64,000 bases of DNA from Stenopsyche tienmushanensis (GCA_008973525.1 WACJ01000334.1:186001-250000); one strand, 5' to 3'. Positions 1 through 9,356 are shown, numbered from the stretch's first letter. Program-made: numbers and translations. The notes: generated from the sequence alone by a model not told the origin.

Positions 1-605
1 ATCATTCAATTTTAAAAAATAATTCGAATCTTCAGATTCAATCGTATTCTCTAAATAATTCGAACATTCAAAATAATTCGAATCCTCAAAATCGTACGGA
101 TTCTCAAATTCTTTCAAATCCTCAAAACGAATCGTATTCTCTAAATAATTCGAACATTAAAAATAATTCGAATCCTCAAAATCGTACGGATTCTCAAATT
201 CTTTCAAATCCTCAAGACGAATCGTATTCTCTAAATAATTCGAACATTAAAAATAATTCGAATCCTCAAAATCGTACGGATTCTCAAATTCTTTCAAATT
301 CTCAAAACGAATCGTTTTCTCTAAATAATTCGAACATTAAAAATAATTCGAATCCTCAAAATCGTACGGATTCTCAAATTCTTTCAAATTCTCAAAACGA
401 ATCGTTTTCTCTAAATAATTCGAACATTAAAAATAATTCGAATCCTCAAAATCGTACGGATTCTCAAATTCTTTCAAATTCTCAAAACGAATCGTATTCT
501 CTAAATAATTCGAACATTAAAAATAATTCGAATCCTCAAAATCGTACGGATTCTCAAATTCTTTCAAATTCTCAAAACGAATCGTATTCTCTAAATAATT
601 CGAAC
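1..605. repeat. 90-bp tandem repeat, about 6.5 units
   Basis: The marker ATCGTATTCTCTAAATAATT recurs at 41, 131, 221, 311, 401, 491 and 581, an exact 90-bp period with few substitutions. It encodes the 30-residue repeat of the partial ORF. Near-identity between units implies recent expansion or gene conversion. Confidence 0.95.
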
Positions 606-1616
606 AATAAAAATATTAATTCATCGCAACATCTAAATCGAGATCAACTCTCAAATAAAGCTATTAATCCATCGCGATATCTAAATCGAGATCAACTCTC
701 AAATAAAACTATTAATCCATCGCAACATATAAATCGAGATCAACTCTCAAATAAAACTATTAATTCATCGCAACATCTAAATCGAGATCAACTCTCAAAT
801 AAAATTATTAATCCATTGCGATACCTAAATCGAGATCAACTCTCAAATAAAACTATTAATTCATCGCAACATCTAAATCGAGATCAACTCTCAAATAAAG
901 CTATTAATCCACTGCGATATCTAAATCGAGATCAACTCTCATATAAAACTATTAATCCATCGCAACATCTAAATCGAGATCAACTCTCAAATAAAACTAT
1001 TAATCCATTGCGATATCTAAATCGAGATCAACTCTCAAATAAAACTATTAATCCATTGCGATATCTAAATCGAGATCAACTCTCAAATAAAACTATTAAT
1101 CCATTGCGACATCTAAATCGAGATCAACTCTCAAATAAAAATACTAATTCAGCTCGAGATATAATTCGAGATCAATTCTTATTAAAGAGTAAAATTCAAA
1201 GTCTAAATCGAGATAAATTCTCATTCAATAATTCAGCTCGAAACATAATTCGAGATCAACTCTTATTAAAGCGTAAAACTCAAGATTTAAATCATGATTC
1301 ATTTTCATCGCAACATAAAATTCTACTGCGATTTCTAAATCAAAATCATTTCTCATCGCAAAATATAATCTTAAATATACCGCGATATTTAAATCATGAA
1401 CTTTTCAAATTTGATCGTTTTGAAAAGAATAATTTGAAATTGAATCTTTATTTGAACTATTTTAGTAAATATGCGTTTCAAATATTTTCTTTTATACTAT
1501 TATCATTTTTAATCAAACTTCATTTAGGAATATATTACTACACTAAAACGATATATCAATATCATACGCATTTGCATAAAAATTGTTCAAGTACTAAATT
1601 ACTATTCTTATATTGA
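3..1616 (+). CDS. Asn-rich tandem-repeat protein with C-terminal hydrophobic segment, 5' partial
   Basis: I do not recognise this gene. One frame stays open from base 3 to the TGA at 1614-1616, about 537 codons, although the DNA is very A+T-rich. The start lies left of the window; an ATG inside is not needed. Codons up to about base 600 are a 30-residue repeat rich in Asn, Ser and Gln (unit contains NNSNIKNNSNPQNRTDSQ). From about 633 to 1140 there are eleven 16-residue units of the type LNRDQLSNKTINPLRY, then degenerate units to about 1400. A hydrophobic stretch (bases about 1476-1545, core FILLSFLIKLHLGI) looks like one membrane segment, followed by a short Tyr/His-rich tail. Both periods are multiples of three and substitutions avoid stops, so coding is likely. 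It may belong to the LTR element whose LTR begins at 3130, or be a host low-complexity protein. Confidence 0.55.
   Translation, partial: HSILKNNSNLQIQSYSLNNSNIQNNSNPQNRTDSQILSNPQNESYSLNNSNIKNNSNPQNRTDSQILSNPQDESYSLNNSNIKNNSNPQNRTDSQILSNSQNESFSLNNSNIKNNSNPQNRTDSQILSNSQNESFSLNNSNIKNNSNPQNRTDSQILSNSQNESYSLNNSNIKNNSNPQNRTDSQILSNSQNESYSLNNSNNKNINSSQHLNRDQLSNKAINPSRYLNRDQLSNKTINPSQHINRDQLSNKTINSSQHLNRDQLSNKIINPLRYLNRDQLSNKTINSSQHLNRDQLSNKAINPLRYLNRDQLSYKTINPSQHLNRDQLSNKTINPLRYLNRDQLSNKTINPLRYLNRDQLSNKTINPLRHLNRDQLSNKNTNSARDIIRDQFLLKSKIQSLNRDKFSFNNSARNIIRDQLLLKRKTQDLNHDSFSSQHKILLRFLNQNHFSSQNIILNIPRYLNHELFKFDRFEKNNLKLNLYLNYFSKYAFQIFSFILLSFLIKLHLGIYYYTKTIYQYHTHLHKNCSSTKLLFLY
609..1140. repeat. 48-bp tandem repeat, eleven units
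   Basis: CTAAATCGAGATCAACTCTC (or one change from it) recurs every 48 bp from 633 to 1113. Two unit subtypes alternate irregularly, ending in codons for SSQH/PSQH or PLRY. In frame with the 90-bp array upstream. Confidence 0.95.
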
Positions 1617-1684
1617 CATTAGATACATTTATTCCTTTTAAAGAATTTTACATATATCTAGTTATAAGTTGTCACTTAGGTTTC

Positions 1685-1760
1685 ACGGAACACCGCGATA
1701 TCTAAATCAATTATCATCGCGAAATAAAAATATAAATCCACCGCGATTACTAAAATCCTT
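1685..1760 (+). repeat. Degenerate relic of the 48-bp repeats after the stop codon
   Basis: CCGCGATATCTAAATCA and CATCGCGAAATAAAAATATAAATCCACCGCGATTACT-like stretches (seen as blocks at about 1692-1708 and 1714-1752) resemble the 48-bp units. They lie about 70 bases beyond the ORF stop and are interrupted by stops, so the repeat domain once extended or was duplicated further. Confidence 0.6.
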
Positions 1761-2194
1761 AGATGCTTAGAAAAGCATAATTTGAAAATAAAGTATTCTT
1801 TTAAATTTCTCAATTAACTGGCAAAGTTAGAGCCTCAATCGAATGCTACTTTTATTATTATTGACAGCATTTTAATAATAAGAAATTAATTCTCACACTA
1901 TATCCAAACAATGCTTATTGTTTTATATTATTTTTGAATAATTTTATGACTTTTACTAACTAATAAATTATTCCTTTTTATACATTCTCACTACAATGAA
2001 TATTATTAATATCTAATTATACTATTCTTATAACTTTTTATGTACAATAAAATAAATAAAAATGTGTTTTATTTGCATTCTTCTAAATCATAATAATTGT
2101 GTTATCATTGTTCTATTTAAATTGACATGAATTGCACTACTTTCTGAAAAGATATTTTTCTAATTCTTATTTTTATATTATGTCTTTAAATTAC

Positions 2195-2349
2195 TTTATT
2201 TTAACAATAATGATCAACAACTATTTCCATTTATATTATTCTCATTGTTGATTAACCTTTGTGTACGAATGTATTATTACAGTAAAATGGCATATCTATA
2301 TTCTACGCACTTGAAGTTAAATACACTTACGACTTCATGGATAATCTAA
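2195..2349 (+). pseudogene. Second, decayed copy of the hydrophobic C-terminus of the repeat ORF
   Basis: Reading from about 2192 gives LLYFN..., then FILFSLLINLCVRMYYYSKM (2230-2289) followed by AYLYSTHLK. The intact ORF has FILLSFLIKLHLGIYYYTKT and IYQYHTHLH at the equivalent place. The order of hydrophobic core, YYY-K and THL is kept, so this is a duplicated 3' part of the same gene. No repeat domain precedes it in frame. A stop follows at about 2347. Confidence 0.6.
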
Positions 2350-2529
2350 TAATTACTTCTTATTGTTCTACTTATGAAAAAAAAAATTTAAATGAATTTT
2401 TCCCAGCTAGAAATAAGAAGTTTAAAACTGCATAAATTATATGCATATTAAAATTTAAAAAAAAGGTTAGCTATAATCAGTCAACATTGACTCATTTATA
2501 TTATTATTGTATAATTATAATACCTTTGA

Positions 2530-2975
2530 AAAAAAAATAATAATAATTTTTGATATGTTCTAACCTTATCTCTTATTGTCTTATGTCATTATATCTTATT
2601 CTTTTATAAAAAAAAATTATTTCTCTATGATTTATATAACTTCCTATCACAACTTATGAAGTAAGTTCATCATATTTTTACATTGTAAAACCTAAATTGC
2701 ATCACTCTCTAATAGGAGATTTTTCTAATTCTTATATTTAGATTATGTCTTTATATTACTTTTACAAAAAAAAAATTTTTGATACGTTCTAACCTTATCT
2801 CTTATTGTCTTATGTCATTATATTTTATGATTTTATCAAAAAATGATATTTCTCTAGGATTTATATCAATTCCTATCATAACTTATGAAGTAAGTTCATT
2901 ATACTTTTTGCATTGTATAACCTAAACTTATACCACTCTCTAAAAGGAGATTTTTTTCTAATTCTTATTTTTGTA
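2530..2975. repeat. 229-bp direct tandem duplication (about two units)
   Basis: TCTAACCTTATCTCTTATTG occurs at about 2559 and 2788, and each is followed by the same run through CTTATGAAGTAAGTTCAT to the CACTCTCTAA/AAGGAGATTTTT region. A fragment of the same unit is visible near 2140-2200. No reading frame is kept; it lies just upstream of the polypurine tract. Confidence 0.8.
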
Positions 2976-3118
2976 TAGAATCTTATCACAATCAAACTTA
3001 TTGTTCTTACACCACTGTTATTCTTAAGTAGGAAACCATTCCCACTTTGTAACTTCTAAGCTGGTCACTCCCAAATTTCCTTTCATAAACCATATATTTT
3101 CCCTATATGTTTATTTTT

Positions 3119-3129
3119 AATGGGGGAGG
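3119..3129 (+). promoter_or_regulatory. Polypurine tract next to the LTR
   Basis: AATGGGGGAGG lies directly before TGTTATGTA. In Ty3/Gypsy-like and BEL-like retroelements such a purine run primes plus-strand synthesis immediately 5' of the 3' LTR. Its position makes the following LTR the 3' one of an element extending to the left. Confidence 0.6.
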
Positions 3130-4242
3130 TGTTATGTACCCCTTCGATGTGGTTGTATCACGCATTTATTTATATTCAATCGTATTGCGTGTCCACCCAC
3201 ATCTTTTCCAATCTTAAACACCTGCCACCTATTTGCCCTTACATCCCTTAATTCTTTTCCCATGTCTTACGATCTCTATACAAACCATAATTTCACCTCC
3301 TTTACGACCCTTTGTCTTTTTATTGCATTGCATCCCTTTAGTTTTTCTCATGTCATACGACTTTTATGCAAGCCATAGTTCACCATTTTATGGCCCTTTG
3401 TCTTTTGCATCCCTTCAGTCCTTTCCCATGTCGTATGACTTCTATGCAAACCATAATCTCAATACTTTATTACATCCCTTAAGCCTTTCTCACGCCACGC
3501 AACCATCATGAAAACGCATTTGGTTGTTATTCCGTTATCTATTCTTCGCATCTACTGCCGGATGCATCGCGATCCCTTAACCCACGTCACATTGGTTGAC
3601 TCTTCCCGGTCATTACAATGACAGGATTTATTAGCAAGTTTCATTGCTTCTCTATCTAAAAGTCACCTGTCCTTTGTCTTCTCAATTCGGTGTCTCTCTT
3701 CGCATTTCATGGCTCTCGTGCCACTGTTGGGCATCTCTATGACCACACCCTCAAGACACATAACGTCATTTTCAAACACCCTTATTGGTTAACTACATTG
3801 AACTTACCCTTTCCCTAACTTCCAGGTTCACTGTCCTTATATACCCGACCGCACTTCGCACTTCGCTCTTCTTTCTTCTTTCGTTCGTTCGTCCAGACTT
3901 CTCCGACTCTGACTCGACAGTCAGTTAGTCATCTTTCAATTCATCATGTAACTTAACGAGGATAGTCCTGAAGGACTCATCCTTCGCGGTTGTGAATTAA
4001 GGCCTCTGTTATGAATAGTAAATTGTATTACTTGTGTTATAAATCTTAAATGTGTGTTCTTGTGTTGTGTTATAAATAAACTTAGTCACTGTATAATCAA
4101 GTTTCATTAAAACAACCTTCAAGTTTTCCTGCATTTCCCGCAAACTTACACTCAACAAAGAATCAACTTGCTCGCACAGAATGATCATAATAAAATATGG
4201 GGCAGCCGGTAGGATTTCCCTGTCCAGCCGCTGTCCGTAACA
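3130..4242 (+). mobile_element. LTR of an LTR retrotransposon (probably the 3' LTR)
   Basis: The block begins TGTTATGTACC and ends CTGTCCGTAACA, giving matching short ends TGTTA/TAACA over 1113 bp. A TATATA box lies at 3838-3843 after a long U3-like part, and AATAAA at 4075-4080 can serve polyadenylation. Bases before (GAGG) and after (CTAAG) do not form a duplication, which argues against a solo LTR; a polypurine tract at 3119-3129 fits a 3' LTR with the element body on the left. No gag or pol motif is visible in the 3.1 kb to the left, so class is open: Ty3/Gypsy-like is a guess from the LTR layout. Confidence 0.65.
3240..3500. repeat. Degenerate 65-90-bp repeats inside the LTR U3
   Basis: CATCCCTTNAGTCTTTTCCC, a CATGTC(G/A)TA(T/C)GACTTCTATGCAAACC-like block, and a CCCTTTGTCTTTTGC-like block recur with units starting near 3242, 3331, 3408 and 3473. 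Such repeats in U3 are often enhancer-like. The open frame across them is a by-product. Confidence 0.6.
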
Positions 4243-4244
4243 CT

Positions 4245-4330
4245 AAGATCTGTACGATCGCAGAAGCGACATAGCATCTAAACAATTAATATGATAGTAT
4301 TTTTTTAGAACAGTAGCCGCCATTTGGGAT
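4245..4330 (+). repeat. Fragment of the LINE-tail repeat flanking the LTR
   Basis: GATCTGTACGATCGCAGAAGC and the following CATCTAAACA ... GTAGCCGCC match the reverse complement of 63285-63355, and GATCTGTACGATCACGGAAGC also occurs at 44582. The LTR therefore abuts an older LINE-tail copy. Confidence 0.55.
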
Positions 4331-4499
4331 TATATTTGTGTATTATTTTAAAACGTACATTTTAATAATACTATAATAGAGTATTCACCACAGTTGTGAT
4401 CGATATTGTGGATAATTTTGCATTCAACTTTGATATATCGCACAATTCCAAATGTTACTCACTCACTTTATCCTTTTTTTATGCAAAATTATGCATATA

Positions 4500-4780
4500 T
4501 CAATACAATAATAATATGAGTATTCACTCGGCAAACACATAACAAATCGACGGTTTTTATGCTTACTTTAGCAACCACCAGACCAATATGCGCCAATAGG
4601 GTGCATCCGCTAAACGTCTCACATAACAAATTGCGTGCGTAAACAATGCTTATACTAAGCCTATATTATTCGCGCAAGTGCACACAATAAGTTGGCAAAG
4701 TTTTATCGTAATCGGATGAACGGCATAGCAGCTTATAAAATACGAACAAACAAACATTGATTTTTATAACTATGCAGAAG
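4500..4780 (-). mobile_element. Helentron-like non-autonomous element (HINE-like), fragment
   Basis: Contains the family core read on the minus strand: TTGTTTGTTCGTATTTTATA, the TGCCGTTCATCCGATTACGA box, AAACTTTGCCAACTTATTGT and a GCGCGAATAATATAGG-like box. The same core recurs at 7985, 26972, 47753 and 62570. No protein is encoded. Confidence 0.6.
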
Positions 4781-5335
4781 TACAGTTTCATTATATTATA
4801 TTGTTTTTTGCTCGCATAAAATAAACTTGATGCGATCAATTTACGATTGAACGCCCGCTTTATTTCATAGCCGACCTCCTTTCGCGTTTCAAAATGTTTT
4901 GAGAAGCGCTGGCTTCCAAAGCCGCTGCGGTTTTAATGCAGAGATCGAAATAGAATTATATTTAGAAATCCCATTTTTCCGAGTTAACGATTTACTCATC
5001 GATGTGTACTATCGGGAGAAGGCGTTCGAATCCCGACGTTTCATGATTCGATGGAAATGCACCGGGAATATAAAACCGAATTCACGATCCAAAAATAAAT
5101 TATGATAGTCGAATTCGTGTGCGTGAAAATACACAGCAAATTCGAGTACTTCAAGATGATGGCGAATGCAAACGTGGAGAATTTGGAGCTTGATTTGAAT
5201 AAACATCAGCTGAAAAACTTTAGTATCGAAGTGTTCATTATGACAGTGAAAAATAGATGATTGAATTTTATCTGAAAGCTTACAGCCAAGACTAAAATCC
5301 AAAGATTAAAATAAAGGACATTATCATGGGAACCC
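4781..5335. other. Unassigned stretch
   Basis: An open frame of 68 codons (4899-5105) and an antisense frame of 97 codons (5009-5302) overlap; neither shows a recognisable motif. It could be the decayed 5' part of the Mutator-like element that follows, but I see no catalytic motif to prove it. Confidence 0.3.
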
Positions 5336-5851
5336 GACTGGAGTCAAAAGCTGGTGCAAATGGCAGAAAACCATTGTTTTAAAAAATATCCAAAGCTTGA
5401 AGACCTGACTCCATTTCTTGGCCAAGAGATAAAAAAGCATCTCTTACCAATTTATAAAAATTGGTCCAGAAATTAATTACTTCAAAGATGCTTGGGTGGT
5501 CATACCCAAAATGCTAATGAATGTTTTAAGTCGACGGTTTGGCGACTGGCTCCAAAGCACCTGCATTCTGGTGTAAAAATCATTGAAATATCAACGTACA
5601 CTGATTCTGGAATATTTAATAACAACTACAGCTTCATTTTGAAGACGATGAATACATTAAATATGACTATTAGCATCTACTGTAAAGTCTTTGCTGAAAA
5701 CACCGATGAAGCGCGGTTAGCGATGCAAAACCGTAAGAGTCTTTCTGATACAAAATCAGCTCGTATAACCCGAAAACAACAGCTAGTCGAAGATAATCAA
5801 CTTTTTGAGAAAGCTGAAGATCTATTATATGCGCCTGGAATCATTGATTGA
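5336..5851 (+). pseudogene. Mutator-like transposase, C-terminal fragment
   Basis: The frame reads QMAENHCFKKYPKLEDL and LGQEIKKHLLPIYKNW, then an in-frame TAA near 5475, then LGGHTQNANECFKSTVWRLA and PKHLHSGVKIIEISTY, finishing with AEDLLYAPGIID at a TGA. The TQNANES-type box followed by W...(P)KH and a short Arg/Lys-rich tail is the signature I know from the Mutator-like transposase family that is abundant in arthropod genomes; the assignment is from memory. Only the C-terminal third remains, catalytic parts are missing, and the TAA kills the frame. A second, more damaged copy lies at 41535-42325. Confidence 0.65.
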
Positions 5852-6392
5852 TCGGTAAGTCACTAAAATTTATAGTTTTATCGCATTGAAACTTTAAACA
5901 AGATTATATCGAAACTGCATTTTCAAAATGTTCGCCAGTTATAGCTTAAAAAGTTGTTGATCGATCTGGCTGAAATTTTGGGATGTTTCTCACTATAATA
6001 TTATCTAGTCAACAAAGCTAAATTTTTAAGAATTTCGTGTAAATAAATGATTTTTTTGGGGTAAAAATGATCAAGAAAATGGTAAAAAATATGAAAGTTT
6101 GACTAAAAATCCTACTATTTTTTTAATATTATATTTTTTTAAATTTGTATAGCTTAGTTGATTGTCTACACATATTAAAAATCAAAAAATATTTATATTT
6201 TCGGTTTCAGTTCAACAGGAAACCTTCGACAAGTGGCGAGCCGTTTGATATCACGAGAAAAGGCACCTAACAGAATACCTTATAACTCCGCAATTTTGTT
6301 TTTTGTTTATAAAAAATAAAATAAATTAGCATTTTAAGGTTGTATTAAAATAATGTCAAAAATTTAAAATGATACGATTATTTTATCACTAA
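5852..6392 (+). mobile_element. 3' non-coding part of the Mutator-like element
   Basis: This stretch matches 41775-42325 almost base for base, including TTCAACAGGAAACCTTCGAC and the end AAAATGATACGATTATTTTA. Homology stops at TTTATCAC (6392 / 42321), which should be at or near the element's 3' boundary; the following sequences differ (mariner here, unrelated DNA there). Confidence 0.65.
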
Positions 6393-6412
6393 ATCAGAAT
6401 CACTAAATTGTT

Positions 6413-6700
6413 CCTGATTAATTCTCGACGTTTGATTTGTTTGTTGACCCTTTCCAATTGCTGACAATACACATCAGCGGTTATTGTTTCGCCAGGTTTC
6501 ATAAATTCATGATGAATAATTCATCGAATATCCCACCAAACGCACAAAAGAATCTTGTTGATCTTCAATCTAGGCTTCGGAGTCGAAAATGATTTTTGTT
6601 TCGGCGAAAGCCATTGACGTTTACGACTTTTGTTGTCATAAACAACCAATTTTTCATCCCCAATCACAATTCGGTGCAAAAAGGGACGAACTTTGTGTCT
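6413..6700 (-). pseudogene. mariner transposase fragment (antisense)
   Basis: On the minus strand the frame reads RPFLHRIVIGDEKLVVYDNK, KILLCVWWDIR, stop, IIHHEFMKPGETITADVY, CQQLERVNKQIKRREL. IVIGDEK contains the first catalytic Asp and WWD-x-GxI-HxE is a standard mariner block, followed by the YCQQL helix. One TGA replaces the Gly after WWDIR. No terminal repeats are visible; the piece abuts the 3' end of the Mutator-like element. Confidence 0.8.
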
Positions 6701-6737
6701 TCATGAATCAAGCTCTATAAACTAATCATAACTTCTT

Positions 6738-6958
6738 TCATTTCTTCGGAATATTTCTTAATGTTCAACTTGCATGGTACCTGCTTTCTGTTGTTCAGCT
6801 ATTTTTGCCTTATGTGTTGCGATAGTAATAGTCAAAGGGAAATAACAAAATTGGTCAACGATAAAAATGATGCAAGTATCTTAATTATAAAAACAAACGC
6901 CTACTTTCGAGACAACACGAACGAAAGTCGTCTTATCTTAGTTGAAAGAGCTTAATAG
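6738..6958 (+). repeat. Family A repeat, copy 1 (internal deletion)
   Basis: Encodes MFNLHGTCFLLFSYFCLMCC then SQREITKLVNDKNDASIL and IIKTNAYFRDNTNESRLI before a TAA. Compared with copies at 9357, 33560 and 53817 about 130 bp are missing in the middle. The family is unclassified; it carries a conserved hydrophobic N-terminal peptide and a polar second half. Confidence 0.6.
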
Positions 6959-7039
6959 CTTATCCAACGAAAGCAATTTCAGTTAATTATACCTAAATTT
7001 TATGACGATTAAAATATTCTATACTGCTTGAGATTAGGT
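6959..7039. other. Short unassigned spacer
   Basis: Nothing recognisable between family A copy 1 and the hAT-like terminal block. Confidence 0.3.
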
Positions 7040-7112
7040 GAAATTGCAGTTTATGTCAGAAGAGCCGCAAACGTCTATGCAAAGAGCCGCATGCGGCTCG
7101 CGAGCCATTTCT
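7040..7112 (-). mobile_element. hAT-like terminal block
   Basis: Minus strand: GGCTCGCGAGCCGCATGCGG followed by CTCTTTGCATAGACGTTTGC and GGCTCTTCTGACATAAACTG. The same 65 bases occur at 57503-57570. GCGAGCCGCAT-GCGGCTCTTT is a sequence I associate with hAT termini in many animals. Highly self-complementary (GAGCCGCATGCGGCTC). Confidence 0.5.
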
Positions 7113-7984
7113 GCCGATCTTTAGCCCAGTTAATTGCAAAAGTAGCTTTCGACACACTCACTCTGGTGGCTCGTACGATGAGATTTGATCCATTCAATTT
7201 TGAATGCAAGGCAAGGAGAATATTGAAATTAAGTACACGACTGATTTATAAAGTGTTCATCGAAGAGTGCTCATTTTTCTTCAAACAAATTCTTGCAACA
7301 TCGATTAACGGTAAAGCCTTTCGCCGAATGTAGACTCGCTTCCTTAAAAGTCAAATCCAAAATTTGATTTCCGGAAGCATGCTTCCTTTAAAAATATATT
7401 CCAGATTTAATAGACTAAAAAGTCACTCACATACTGACGAGTGACGATGCTATCTTCTTCGGCCAACACATGAAGACATATGCGGAGCCCGACTATCGAA
7501 CAACTTTATGACAGCAATCATTCATACTTACAATAAATACCTTGGGCAATAAAGGAGTCTGATGAAAGAGGGCCATAACACAGTGGCGATGAAAATCACT
7601 TCGAATTGAATGATTTATGACTACACCACTGATTCCGCGCAACAATGCCTCTCGAACTTTTTCTTTTTGACCCATTAACTTCACATAGCTGCATAAATAA
7701 TTAATCGGAATGATGATAGATGACTTTATGACTATTTAAACGGCTGCGTTCAATACCGATTACATCAAATTGCTTACAAAAACATTGCGACAATGATTTT
7801 TGAATTTGAATCATTTGCAATTTTTGAATCAAATTATAAAGCAAATGCATTATTAATATTAAATGATGCTTAAAACATGTGATTATTAGGATTTTGTGAC
7901 CAAAATCTGAGAATTTAAATATCTGTACCAGATAAAATTTGATCATAAAAAGCAACAAACGTAAATAGATGTACACAAATAATA
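7113..7984. other. Unassigned A+T-rich stretch
   Basis: Frames at 7028-7333, 7493-7684 and 7701-8093 have no recognisable domain and the last runs through a Helentron-like repeat. I see no gene. Confidence 0.4.
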
Positions 7985-8235
7985 TTTTTCCTATACCTGT
8001 GTTATTCCCGCAAGTGTAAACAATAAGTTGACAAAGTTTTATAGCAATCGGATGAACGGTATGGCAGCGTATTAAATACGGACAAACAAACATTGATTTT
8101 CATATATTAGACTATGCCTATGTTACTCGCGCAATCTTTAGCAATAAGTGGATGGAGTTTTATCGCAATCTGATGAACGATATGGCAGCGCATTACATAC
8201 GAACAAATAGATTCATTTTATATATTAGAATAGCT
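7985..8235 (-). mobile_element. Helentron-like dimer (HINE-like)
   Basis: Two related units of about 120 bp in tandem on the minus strand. Each has a TGTTTGTCCGTATTTAATACG-like head, a CATACCGTTCATCCGATTGC box, AAACTTTGTCAACTTATTG or TCCACTTATTGCTAA, and a GCGGGAATAACA or GCGAGTAACATAGG tail. Same dimer order at 47753-47995 and 62570-62822. Confidence 0.65.
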
Positions 8236-9356
8236 TAGAAACAAAGTCAATCACACTTATATCGTTTAAATGGATCGTCCTATTGAGAATCATTGATTTA
8301 GAAAAATGTTTCACAGGGACCGAATTCGGTCAAATAATCCAATGAACGGGCAACCGACCCCTGCTGCAGACGCTCCTATGCCGGGAGCACACCGAAGACA
8401 TGGCAATTGTCATTTTGTTGGTCTCCACAACAGATTATGGTCTATTATCCAATTGAACGACATCTAAGAGCAGCTTCACCCGTTTAAGATCGTTGACGCT
8501 GTTCCCATTTCGGTTCGCCACGATCACGCAGCCGGAAAACTACCTTGATTTCTCACATAGGATGAAAGAGCGTTCGCTACAAATGAGCAATGAAAGCGAA
8601 TGCATTTTTGATCTACGGCGGCCATTAACTTCCGGATAAGCGAGATGTTGTTTTATCTCGTGCGATATGTCCGCGGGGAGCTTTCCTCATTTGTCATTCC
8701 CGAAATCTGTGGAGACATCTGCAGACTCCAGACGGATGACAAATTCCCCGTATTCAAGATTCGGATCCGCCGAGGGTGACGGATGTCTGACATGCCGCCA
8801 GAGATATGTTATTAAAAAACAAGGAAGACAGGAACGGGTTAATATTGGGCACGTTGACTCTAAACCGGTGGGTCGATGATCTCGAGAAAATGAAATATTA
8901 CCACCCCATAAATGAACGAGACAAACAAAATATAGACTTACTACTGGTATTAGACTTTTTCTCACAAGTGAAGCTAGACTTTTTCTTTGCGGTCCTATGT
9001 CGAGTCTGGCTCGACATTTTGTTTCTACATTTTTTCCCCACTCAGATTTAAAATCACGTGATTTTATTTTGCGTATCGTGTTTAGGACAGTATTTGGAAA
9101 GGAATATTGCTTTTTATGATCCTTCATAGTGTTTCGCCTAATCTAATACCTAATCATATAATATTCCTAATATTTTTGTTCGAAACTAATGAATATATAA
9201 AATTTTAAAATATAATGCATAAATTAAATATAAATATATTAGTAAAATATACAATTTTGGTAAAAAATAATAGTGTTTCATTAAATAATAACTTAAAAAT
9301 TGAAAAAAAAAACCTTTTTATCTTAAAAATGTCTAAAATATTTAGGGATTGCAAAG
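8236..9356. other. Unassigned stretch with relatively G+C-rich patch
   Basis: 8320-8820 is less A+T-rich than its surroundings and gives antisense frames (146 codons at 8687-9127) without any motif I can name. A local inverted repeat, ATTTGTCAT (8689-8697) against ATGACAAAT, is present around 8735. Could be a decayed mobile element. Confidence 0.35.

Noticed and set aside
816..818. TTG start for the repeat ORF
   Set aside because: The frame continues open upstream to base 3, and TTG is not an expected start in this kind of genome.
1..1140. CRISPR-like array
   Set aside because: The 90- and 48-bp units are contiguous, without distinct spacers, and are read as one protein frame in a eukaryotic genome.
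7701..8093. 130-codon minus-strand frame as a gene
   Set aside because: About a quarter lies in a Helentron-like dimer, and no motif or conservation is visible.
8687..9127. 146-codon minus-strand frame as a gene
   Set aside because: Overlaps plus-strand frames, contains no recognisable domain and lies beside repeats.
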